Program-made: the position numbers and the translations under genes
Origin: Methylovorus sp. MM2
GTDB taxonomy: Bacteria; Pseudomonadota; Gammaproteobacteria; Burkholderiales; Methylophilaceae
Direction of reading: 5' to 3'
DNA: 64,000 nucleotides
NCBI RefSeq assembly: GCF_001648895.1
Contig: NZ_LXUF01000001.1
Coordinates: 62,001-126,000 of the forward strand
The notes under the pieces: generated by a model
The model's input: the letters and a program-made list of their open reading frames with translations, nothing else
Database searches by the model: none
Told to the model about the DNA's origin: nothing
Shown: one piece after another, positions 22,804 through 33,300 of the stretch
Numbering within the stretch: the first letter of the stretch is position 1
Layout of the letters: each line of letters opens with the position of its first letter

Positions 22804-23124
22804 CTAAGCTAACGCAATAGCCTCACTAACCTTCAGATTTAGATTCTTAAGTCTGCGATTGATGGCAGATGCAATGGATTTAATAACCGCATCTTTTTCT
22901 GATTGAAATTGAACATTCTTTACCAACCAGTTAAGTCCTTGGCTGGCAACAATTACGCCAAACGCTTCATCGGCATATGATTCTGAGATCGAATGTACGT
23001 CTGATAGATCGATAGAAATAGTCTTTCCTTCACTAACAGCCAGCAGGATTTTTTGACGAACAACAGCTGCTGTCTTACGGGAAGACAGATCAGTACCATC
23101 AATATGAATTTGAATGTTGTCCAT
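22804..23124 (-). CDS. STAS-like domain protein (DUF4325 type)
   Basis: A 106-residue soluble protein. The central motif ISIDLSDVHSISESYADEAFG (residues 36-56) is the pattern of the STAS-like DUF4325 family, in which a buried strand is followed by the Ser/Tyr-Ala-Asp-Glu helix start. STAS-like folds are usually protein-interaction or switch modules, often next to a sensor ATPase; no such partner is intact here. AAGGAG lies 7 bases before the ATG. It faces glmS and sits just inside the Tn7-like end, so it is probably island cargo. Function unknown. Confidence 0.75.
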   Translation of the reverse strand: MDNIQIHIDGTDLSSRKTAAVVRQKILLAVSEGKTISIDLSDVHSISESYADEAFGVIVASQGLNWLVKNVQFQSEKDAVIKSIASAINRRLKNLNLKVSEAIALA

Positions 23125-23126
23125 AA

Positions 23127-23370
23127 TTAACTCCTTAACATATGCATTAGACTTTCGATCTCAGGATCTACAGTCATATCCCTGAGCACTCGTCTGATAT
23201 TAGCGGTGCAGAACCTACATGCTATAGCGACACCATTCCACTTCTCGCTGCCTGCCAGCCTGTCTCATCAATCGAGGTAAGGTTCTTTTATTTTTCTTCA
23301 ATCTTTCCACTTGAGGCGAATTTACTTCTAAAGCAATGGCGGAAACCGGCCAATGACGGTCATCCAGCAT
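23127..23370 (-). pseudogene. Possible gene relic or tiny ORFs upstream of the STAS-like gene
   Basis: Two overlapping frames look protein-like. One reads from ATG at 23370 (MLDDRHWPVSAIALEV) to a stop at 23215, 51 residues. The other is open from 23264 to a stop at 23127-23129, ends with LMHMLRS, and its stop lies 2 bp before the STAS start with the shared AAGGAG. A frameshifted remnant of an operon partner would explain both, but a small real protein or chance is possible. I do not recognise either peptide. Confidence 0.3.
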
Positions 23371-23847
23371 TGTGATTTTTCAGAAACTCACAGTGTGCGT
23401 GTACTACTAACGAGCTCTCAATACGTCGTAATATCGATTTACCCTTCCATAGTTTAATATCAGACTTTTGGTCTATATTAACCACAGTGGCTGCATACAA
23501 CCACATAAAATATTCTTTTCCTTCAATGACCTATCCATGTCTATAGTAATTTTATGGCATGGTAATTGCTGACATAAACAAAAATACTAATAACACAAAG
23601 AAGAAAAAATTATGGGGAATAATTTTGGCTTTGGTTGGTTCCACCTTGTTTGCCAAGGCTCATTCAGCAATTCTATCGCTTTCATTTTGTTTGAATCTGG
23701 CACTCAGAAAAGCCAATCGTCTTTTTGTAAAGTACGAGAGGCTTCCCTTCTGCCCGTCCTAAATAAAGCCAAATGCGCGAATAAGGTGCAAAGTCGTTTT
23801 TGGGATTCCATACGCTACAGTCATATCTTATCTAAAGAGGTATTTGC
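23371..23847. other. Intergenic region before the Ig-repeat gene
   Basis: No convincing complete gene. A plus-strand frame at 23559-23762 (67 codons) starts with a Lys-rich stretch and a hydrophobic segment (LWGIILALVGSTLFAKAHS) that looks like a signal peptide, but it then runs into unremarkable sequence and may be the decayed start of an exported protein. The region presumably also carries the promoter of the gene at 23848, which I could not pinpoint. Confidence 0.4.
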
Positions 23848-26800
23848 GTGAAAATAACTAAAACTACGTCATCCTTAAGCATTAGAAAATTTATCACCTT
23901 TCTTGGCTTATTAAGCGCGGCTATTTTCACGGTACCTGCATTTGCAACTGGCTTTGTCGACCTGCCAGCAACAGGATTTACTGTGGGTGTCACCAAATCT
24001 CCTTATATAGCGTGTAATGAGACAGGTAATTTTGGGTCATCGGATATAACTCCCCCGTCGACTACAAGCAATAATGTTTGCGCAGTTTTTCCGGCAAATA
24101 GAACCACCTCTCCGATATCTGGGTATTCGGCTTTTGCCACACCGTCTACCCGTAACATTGTGATGAATAATTCATACACGAATAATACAAATGTCACGGT
24201 AGCCACAATAGAAGAGATTGTATGGAAAAAAGATGGGGCCATAGGTTCCGATGAATCTTGCATCTATGGATCACGATTTACCGCACTAGATGTGGATTAT
24301 TGGAAAGAATCCGGCCATGGCGGTCAGCAGACTCTAAGTATCAATGGCTTTGCTCGTGCAGGTTTTAGTAGCTTCACTGGATTGAATAGTGTGCAGATGG
24401 CTTATTACTACTCATCCGTGTCGGATGAGGTGATCTTCCGGGCAGGTCGCACCTTTACGTCAGTCCAGCACCGAGCAAGTCTTGCGGATGACGAGGTCGC
24501 GGCAATAGGGTATGTTGCCCGCCCCACGATCGCCAACGGTCCACCAGCCAGCGCACCCGTCAATGGTGTCGCTTCGTATACCGATCCTCTACCGGTTCCC
24601 ACTGACGCACAACAAGCAACGACAATTGATGCTAATTGGATCGAATTTACTACAGATGTTAACTATCTGGACGATGACGGTTCTTCGCTAGCAAACTCTT
24701 CTATGCTTTATGTCATGGTTACCGGTACCAAAGCGTGCCCTGCTTTGGAAGGTGGAGTACCGACACTTACTGATGATGCCTATAGCTTCCGCCAGACCGG
24801 ACAGGAAGAGGCGCCGTTACTCGAATTCAAGGTCGCCGGTTATATTCCGGGCGCTGCTAATGTTGGCGCAGTGACAACCACAAACCTGACAGCACCCACC
24901 ACCATCGCGGCGGGGGTAAGCACAACGCTTAGTGCAGCAGTTACGGGAGTATCGCCTACTGGTATCGTTACTTTCAAGGATGGTAGTACTACATTAGGTA
25001 CCGGCACATTGACTGGAAGTGGTGCAACGGCTACGGCGACCTTAAATATTGCTTTCAATACCATAGGTTCCCATATCATCACTGCAGAATATAGCGGAGA
25101 TGCTACTGATGCGCCAAGTGCTTCTGCAGGCCAGACAGTAGAGGTCACCATTGCACCTACCACGACTACTTTGACAGTAGCTTCAACTGCAGTAGCTGGG
25201 GCGAATGTGATGCTAACAGCAAACATTAGCAATGCTGCCGCGCCGACTGGAACGGTTACCTTTAAAGAGGGCGCTGCTATTTTGGGTACAGCTACTGTGG
25301 TTTCCGGAGTCGCCACATTTACTACCCAGTTCCTGACTGTCGGTACCCACACCAACCTGACTGCAGACTATGCTGGGGATAGCAATAACACCGCCAGCAC
25401 CTCTGCTGCCAAGACAATCAACATCACCATCGCGACAAGCACGACAGTGTTGACTACTAGTCTCAGCACAGCCGCGGTGAGTCAACCCGTTATTCTGACT
25501 GCAACTATTTTTGGTGCTGCACCAACGGGTACGGTGACATTCAAGGACGGAGCGACGACTCTTGGAACTGAAACCCTTGTTTCAGGAACCGTTAGCTATA
25601 CTGCCACATTCAGCACTGTGGCATCTCACAGCATTACTGCCGTTTATTCTGGCGACACTAACAATACCGCCAGCACTTCGCCAGCAAAAGTGATCAGTGT
25701 GGTCGCAAAGCTACCCACTACCACTGTTCTTACTACGGATATTCCTCAAGCAGTTTTGGGGCAGACCGTTATCTTGACAGCTGCTGTTACTGGATTCACG
25801 CCAACTGGTACGGTGACATTCAAAGATGGAACTACAACAAAGGGTACAGGCACTTTATCCGGCAGTGGCAATACAACGACAGCAACCTTAAGTACTAGCT
25901 TTACAACAGTAGCGTCTCATAGCTTGACTGCAGTTTATGCTGGGGACACAAATGATGCGACCAGTACTTCAGCTGCCGTTATCTTGCCAGTCAAAAATGC
26001 CACAACGACGGTGTTGTCACTTTCACCAAATCCAGTCATTGCTAATCAATCAGTGACTGCTACAGCCACTGTAACAGGCGCCACGCCTACAGGTGTCGTT
26101 GGTTTTTACGATAACTTCATCATCGTGGATGATCCCTTTACTGTAAATGGCCCGAATTTCCTAGGTAGTGCAACGATTACATCTGGTGTAGCAACGACCA
26201 CTATTCAACTGCCAGCTACTGGCACTCGCAAGATTGTCGCCTTTTATTATGGTTCAACCACTCATGTATCTAGCTCTGCTACACCAGTTGATGAGATTGT
26301 TAATCCAGGATCTTTAAGCACCATCACACTTAATGTGATGCCAACCCCGGTGTTTGTTAATCAAAGTATTAATCTGATAGCGACTGTAAATGGTAACAAC
26401 CCTACTGGCACAGTAACCTTCAAGGATGGCACTACGGTTATAGGGTCAATTGCAATGGTGAACGGTGTTGCGACGCTTAATACAAGCTTGACCACAGCGA
26501 GTACACATAGCATTACAGCATCATATGGAGGGGATTTAGCCAACGCTGGGGTTACATCTCCGGCAACGGCTTTGGTGGTCAGTGCAAAAACGACCACAAC
26601 TACAGTACTTACTGTTACCCCGACTCCAGCGACCATTGGTCAAACAGTTACCTTCACGGCAACTGTGACCGGATCCACACCAACAGGAACTGTAGACTTT
26701 AAACAGGTTTCCACCGGTAGCATTATCGGTACCGCAGCCGTTATGAATGGGATTGCCACCCTTACCAAAAGCTTTACTACTGCTGGAGCTCTGTCGTATA

Positions 26801-27285
26801 CAGCAACCTATTCAGGTGACACGAATAACAACACCAGCGTGTCGGCTGCAAAGAGTCTCACAATTACGGCTGGAAGCACCACAACGACGTTAAACATTTC
26901 ACCTAACCCCGTGGCTACTGGTCAGTCGGTCACCCTTACTGCGACAGTCATGGGAACTTCGCCGACAGGCACTGTGACCTTCAAAGAAGGAGCGACCATT
27001 TTGGGCACGGGCACTCTCAGTGGTGGAATAGCAACATTCAATACAAGCTACCCCGCAGTTGGTGATCATGTAATTACTGCCGTATATGGGGGCAGCACCG
27101 GCAACACTACTTCCACATCAGCTATTGTTAATTTGACAGTGGATCTAGCTGGGCCATTAGGAAATCAACAAAACACTTACGATGCTTTAGGACGACTAAT
27201 TAGTGTCCAGTACGGGAATGGAACGATTGTGAATTACTCCTATGACGCTACCGGTAATAGAACAGAATATACCGTAACGCCTTAA
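23848..27285 (+). CDS. Exported protein with eight Ig-like repeats and a YD-repeat tail
   Basis: The 1145-residue protein starts with GTG at 23848, supported by AAAGAGG seven bases upstream. A signal peptide (residues 1-34, ending VPAFA) is followed by a 300-residue N-domain I do not recognise, then eight bacterial Ig-like domains of the Big_3_5 type (about 337-1105), each with the core PTGTVTFKDG and ending in a YSGD/YAGD strand and a Thr-rich linker. The last 35 residues are a Rhs/YD unit (YDALGRLISVQYGNGT, then YSYDATGNRTEY). Such proteins are surface or secreted adhesin-like factors. The YD tail and the Rhs gene 74 bp downstream suggest that the two genes function together or once were one system. 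Gly/Thr/Ala-rich, Cys-poor composition fits export. Confidence 0.8.
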   Translation: MKITKTTSSLSIRKFITFLGLLSAAIFTVPAFATGFVDLPATGFTVGVTKSPYIACNETGNFGSSDITPPSTTSNNVCAVFPANRTTSPISGYSAFATPSTRNIVMNNSYTNNTNVTVATIEEIVWKKDGAIGSDESCIYGSRFTALDVDYWKESGHGGQQTLSINGFARAGFSSFTGLNSVQMAYYYSSVSDEVIFRAGRTFTSVQHRASLADDEVAAIGYVARPTIANGPPASAPVNGVASYTDPLPVPTDAQQATTIDANWIEFTTDVNYLDDDGSSLANSSMLYVMVTGTKACPALEGGVPTLTDDAYSFRQTGQEEAPLLEFKVAGYIPGAANVGAVTTTNLTAPTTIAAGVSTTLSAAVTGVSPTGIVTFKDGSTTLGTGTLTGSGATATATLNIAFNTIGSHIITAEYSGDATDAPSASAGQTVEVTIAPTTTTLTVASTAVAGANVMLTANISNAAAPTGTVTFKEGAAILGTATVVSGVATFTTQFLTVGTHTNLTADYAGDSNNTASTSAAKTINITIATSTTVLTTSLSTAAVSQPVILTATIFGAAPTGTVTFKDGATTLGTETLVSGTVSYTATFSTVASHSITAVYSGDTNNTASTSPAKVISVVAKLPTTTVLTTDIPQAVLGQTVILTAAVTGFTPTGTVTFKDGTTTKGTGTLSGSGNTTTATLSTSFTTVASHSLTAVYAGDTNDATSTSAAVILPVKNATTTVLSLSPNPVIANQSVTATATVTGATPTGVVGFYDNFIIVDDPFTVNGPNFLGSATITSGVATTTIQLPATGTRKIVAFYYGSTTHVSSSATPVDEIVNPGSLSTITLNVMPTPVFVNQSINLIATVNGNNPTGTVTFKDGTTVIGSIAMVNGVATLNTSLTTASTHSITASYGGDLANAGVTSPATALVVSAKTTTTTVLTVTPTPATIGQTVTFTATVTGSTPTGTVDFKQVSTGSIIGTAAVMNGIATLTKSFTTAGALSYTATYSGDTNNNTSVSAAKSLTITAGSTTTTLNISPNPVATGQSVTLTATVMGTSPTGTVTFKEGATILGTGTLSGGIATFNTSYPAVGDHVITAVYGGSTGNTTSTSAIVNLTVDLAGPLGNQQNTYDALGRLISVQYGNGTIVNYSYDATGNRTEYTVTP

Positions 27286-27359
27286 GACATGGGGTATACA
27301 AAAGTTAAAAGATAATCGACTTTAAAGATTAGCAACAGGTGAATTTCAGGGACAGCATA

Positions 27360-30300
27360 ATGAGAAAAAATCAAAGCATCTTAAAGAATCTTAAAGCAAT
27401 TCCTACGATCACTCGAACTCTTACGAGTTTCGTGGCATTTAGTGTTGGCATCGCAATGACTAACGCTCTTGCTGCCAATGAACCTAATCTTGCTAACGCA
27501 GAAGTCACCATTGAGGGTCAAGGGACTATTGTTACTAAACCCGGAGCACTTGTCTCATTTAAACAATATGAAGAGTTGCAGAAGGTTCGCACTCTACCTC
27601 AGAACATCTACAACAGTACCTTAGGCACTAAATCTGAAAAGAGCGCAGCGATAGCAGCTTCGAGAGTCGCCTTTGATAATGGCCCAATAGCACCGTCTTC
27701 CATTACAGAGTTGGCTCGGGCGTTACGCTACGACCCGGATCTGATTTATGCCTATGTACATGACAATATCGAATTTAGTCCTGTATGGGGTATTCAGAAA
27801 GGCGCATTAGGCGCTATTCTAGATAATCAAGGGACTGCTGCTGATCAAGCTAGCCTGATGGTTCAATTATTAAGAGCATCAGGCTATACAGCTAGCTATG
27901 TAGTGGGGGTGATTAACTTAAGTGCACAGGACGTGAAGGAATTATTCGCGCAAGAAAACTTAAATAATTGTGCTGCGGTAAATATGCTGGGGATGTCTCA
28001 GATTCCAGCTTTGATAAGCCCTTTTCCTGCTTGCAATGATAGCCCTTACATCAGTAATACGAGCATCTATCATGTGTGGGTAAAGGTGAACATTGACGGA
28101 ACGGATTATGTTTTTGATCCCGCGTTCAAAAAACATCAATTTAAATCAGGAATAGATATTGGGTCTTTGTCAGGCTTCGATTTCACAAGCTATACCAATT
28201 CAGCCATGATTGGCGCAACTGAAACGCCAAACTATATCCAATCAATCAACCGCACCAATATTCGTAATAATTTGAATACCTATGCTTCCAATTTTGCAAC
28301 ATGGTTGCGCATAAATAAACCTACAGCAACTTTGGATGATGTCATTGGTGGTGCGACCATTATACCAACATCAGATACGCACCTACGTCAGACTTCTTTG
28401 CCAAATCAGAACTTTGGCGAGTCGACCTTTTACTGGGATGAGCTCCCTAATTATTTAAGAGTCACTATTCGCATGCAATTGCCCGGCATAGACGAGACTT
28501 TATTTATGGATGATATATATGGCAAACGATTGACAGTCACTTACAACGCTTCCAGACAACCAATCATCAAGCTTGATGGTGCTCAAGTGGGCACAACAGG
28601 TATCGCTGGGGCAGCTAATACTAAACAAGACATCAATTTCACAGTGCTGCATAACGCATATGTTGAAAATTTTGCGAATCAAAATTTTCAATCAAGTATC
28701 AACGTGGGAGGGACATACTTTATAGCCAATAGTGTCGGTTATGTAGGCCGAGGCCTAGTACAAAAGTTTCGGATGGCAGCTCAAGATAAGTTGGCTCAAG
28801 GCGTCGTAAGCACTGATGAAACGGTCATGGGGTCAAGCTTAGGTTCTCTGGGAGCACTGTACTCTGCACAAGTTGCGACGACTATTTATACTACCGGCAA
28901 GATATTCAATTCCCAGATTGCTCTTCATCATCAGGTGGGTATAGCCGGATATGCTAATTCGACCACTTATGTTGATTTTGCAGGAACATCTGCTTCTTCA
29001 ATTAGCAACTCGTTGGACAACTCATCGTGGAAAGCATCTGCTTACAGTATCACTACACATGGCAGCATTCTAGAATCAACTGCTGTTAATCAAGCGTTAA
29101 ACTCACCAGCAGTTTCTACAGTTGAACTTATCGATCGGGCGGTTGTGCTTGGCCAACCAGTGTATGACGCTACTTCAGCAAACTATATCGCTGCAGTAAA
29201 GCCAAATCTAACCGGCTGCAATGCAGCTCAGTTAACTTATTACCAGACCCTTCTTGATACGCCCAATAGAAGACTAATTCTACCTAAGAGCTGTTCTATC
29301 GTGCAGGGCACATTCACTGGTTTTGGTTTATTTGCATTGACTGAATACAGTGATGGTCATCTGGGAGTCGGAGCGATTATCCATGGGGGGATATTTGGAG
29401 GCGCATCTACATCTCTATTTGCACCGGCATCACTAGCTGAATACATTGGAGTGTATAACGTTCCAAGCATATGGGGTGAATTAGGATTTCTTGCACAGCT
29501 TGGATTGACGAATTTTAATACTATTAATACCTATACTGACCCTATTGATATGGCGCGAGGGAACTATCTGTATGAGCACACAGACATGAGCGTCGGAGTT
29601 GGTGATCAAGCACTGGCATTAACTCGTCAGTATAGTTCAGGGATTAATACGATTGCCGGCCCATTCGGCAAAGGATGGACCCACAATTATGATTCCAGCG
29701 CCTCTGTCGGTTCAGATGGATTTCAAGGCATGGGAGAGGATTCTGCACTTGATGCAGTGGGAACTTTAGTCGAACAAAAGGTCGCCTATGAAATTTTAAA
29801 GTCCGATCTAACATTGCCTTTAAATAAGATGGTAATGGTGACTTTGGGAGCAAAATGGTTTGGCGACCAACTCATTGATAATACCGTTTTGGTAAATACC
29901 GGTTTAAAAGGTGAGTTATTTGTAAAACTCCCTGATGGAACTTATAACCCGCCGCCAGGAAAATCACCCCGCCTGACTCTAAATGCTGGGGCATATACCT
30001 ACGAGACGGTTAATCGCGAGAAATCAGTTTATAACTTAAGCACTGCAACCAATGGTGCAAATAAGATCGCAAGCTACACTACACCTAGCGGTTTAAAGGT
30101 GCTTTACACTTATTCAGGTGCGAATCTGACTTCAGTAAAAAATAGCGTAGGTAGGACGCTTACTTTCACTTATGTGAGCAATCGCATTACTCAAATAGCT
30201 GACGGTAATAGCCGTACCGTCAAATATGCTTACGATACAACTACCGGCAATGCTAACAGTGGGACGCTTCTTAAATTTACCGATAGTTTAGTCAAAGATA

Positions 30301-33300
30301 CGACATATCAATATGCAGCTGGACGAATGACCAAGTTGTTCTATCCTAGCTTTCCCTTTACTCCCGCCGCCCTCAACACTTATGACACATTGGGTCGTGT
30401 ACAAACGCAAACCAATGCCGTTGGTGGACTTTATAGTTATTATTTTGCGGGTAGTCGCTCGGAAGAGGTCGGACCTAATGGCAGAAGTTTAGTCAGTTAT
30501 TTCGATAGCTTAGGTAACGTTACCAAGTCGATCGACCCACTTGGCCGAATAACGCTTAACACATACGACGGGCAATCACGTTTGGTAAAGAAACAGGCGC
30601 CTGAAGGTAACACCATAGAATATACCTATGATGATTATCCTTGTGCCAACGCAGATATGCGTTGTACACAAAACGTAAAGACCATCGTGAAAACCCCGAA
30701 ACCTGGTTCTAGCCTTGCGCCAATTTCAAACAGTTTCACCTATGAAAGTGCTTTTAATAAAGTCGCGACTGCAACCGATGGTCGAGGGAACATAACGACT
30801 TACACATACACTACTTTCGGAAGTCCGCTTACAGTTACCTCACCTACAGATAGTAATGGTGTAGCACCTCTTACAACCTACGCTTATACCACTTTCACAC
30901 CGACAGCTACAGGCTTCACAACTTTTCCCTTTAATCTGCAAACAGGTCAAACGGTAAAAACTACTGCAAGTAATACCGTTACGAATACTACAAATTACAA
31001 TACCGCTGCTTTGAAGTTTGTACCTCTGAGTACGGTGCAAGACTCAGGAAGTGGCAAACTTAATATTACTAATACTTTCACCTATGATGCGGTAGGTAAT
31101 TTGACCATCTTGGATGGGCCAAGAGCTGATGTGACAGACACCGTAACTACTACTTATGATGTAGCACGGCAACCGACACAGATTACTGATGGTCTAGGGA
31201 AGCTCACAAAATTAACTTACGATGCCGATGGTCGTCTAACAATCCAGGCTAAACAGATTGGTACAGCATGGCACGTTAGTTGTACTACGTATTCAGCTAG
31301 CGGTAAGCCACTAAAGACATGGGGAGCCGCACAAACCGCCTTAGCAACTACATGCTCTTATCCAGCGCCTCCTGTTACCGTTACTGACTATACATACGAT
31401 TTATTAGATCGAGCTGCCACTGTTACGCAAAATCTTCCTGTCAGTGAAGGTGGCAATCGTGTGAGCCAGATCAATTACAATCTTGACGACACTGTACAAA
31501 GCACAATGCAAGGAGTGGGTACTCCACTTGAGCAGACTTACGCCGCTTATACCTATACATTAAACGGATTAAGAGCCACGATTAAAGATGCTAAAAACAA
31601 TCTCATTACCTATACGTATGATGGATTCGATAGACTAGCTCAAACCAATTATCCAGATCCAACTTCGCCTAATGTTTCATCCTCCACTGATTACACTCAG
31701 GCGGATTATGATGCAAATAATAATATAACTAGCTTTAGGACTCGCAAAGGCACCTCCATTACGCAAAACTGGGATAATCTTAATCGTCTGGTTGAACGTA
31801 ATTATTCGAACCCTGCTGATAGCCTAGCCTTCAGTTACGACCTGCGTGGCCTTAAAACACTTAGCAAATATACAAGTGCTACCGATTCCATTGTGAATAC
31901 TTGGGACAATGTAGGACGCTTGAAAGATACAACTACTCGCGGTCATGCTATTAGTTATCTCTATGATGCAGCCAGTAACCGTATCAGAACGACTTGGCCG
32001 GACAGCTACTATACGACGACTAGTTTTGATGCGTTGAATCGTCCTTTGATAATCAAAGAGAACGGCTCCGTAAACTTAGTCAATTATGCTTACGATGATC
32101 TTTCTCGCCGCACTACTACCACTCTTGGAAATAGTACAAGTACGGGTTACCTATATGATACGCAGGGCGGATTAGCAAGCCTCGAACATAATCTATCTGG
32201 TACGGCAGAAGACGTAAAATTCAGCTATGCCTATAACCAATTACAGGAAATCAAGAGTAACTACACTAGTAATAGCTTGTATATACACTCCTCCAGTCCG
32301 GTAACAAGTACATATATTGCCAATGGACTAAATCAATATACAGAGCAAACACAGAACGCCGCTAACCTATCTTATGGGTATGATGAAAACGGTAACTTAA
32401 CATCCGAAAATGCCAACACACTGAGCTATGATGAAGATAGCCGCCTGACAGGACAATCAGTAGGTGCGGCTACGCTCAGTTATGATTCAGAAAGTCGTTT
32501 GATTAAAACAATCATCAATGGAACAGAGACTCAACTTCTTTATGACGGCACTCGTTTGGTCGCTGAATATGATAATGCTGGAGCACTCCTGAAACGCTAT
32601 GTTCATGGAAGCGCTGTAGATGAACCCGTAGTAAGTTACGATGGTACTGGTACATCTAACAAGAATTGGTATTACGCCAATAACCAAGGCAGTATCGTTG
32701 CATTGGCAAACTCCTCAGGGACAGCTATAGCCACCTATACATATAGTGCCGAAGGCATGCCAGGTGGTACATCGGGCGGTCGATTTAGGTATACCGGCCA
32801 GCAAAATCTAGACGGCATGGGTATTTACTATTACAAAGCAAGAATGTATTCCTATGAGTTGGGCCGCTTCTTGCAAACAGATCCTATAGGCATTGAAGAT
32901 GATATGAATCTCTATGCATATGCAAGCAATAATTCAATTAATAGAGGGGACTCCACTGGATTGGCGGGGATCGCATTTAGAAATGGATTCTCTGGTGAGT
33001 CATATCAAGTAGCTGGATTAAGTGATGTTTGGAGTTCAGTAAAGAGTGGAACAAGAAGTGCGTGGAGCATGATAGATCCTCCAGGACCCCATCAGTACAG
33101 TTATAGCTACAATGTTTGTAATGGATGTGATGCCTCGGTAGTAAGCCGAACCTCAAATTATTATTCGGTACCCTTTTTAGATCTGGATCCACCACAAGGT
33201 TATATGCTTTTAGCAGGTAATAATCCAATTAATCACGGATTTGATGGGACAACTTGGATGAATTCAACTTTACCTGGCCATATGTTTACCGGACGAGTTA

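Noticed and set aside
24840-25355. A 171-residue minus-strand frame inside the Ig-repeat gene
   Set aside because: It is the low-complexity, Val/Ala-rich antisense shadow of Thr-rich repeats, with no ribosome-binding site and no own features.
24859-27160. CRISPR-like or satellite repeats
   Set aside because: The repetition is at protein level (Ig domains of about 90 residues); there are no short identical DNA repeats with regular spacers.
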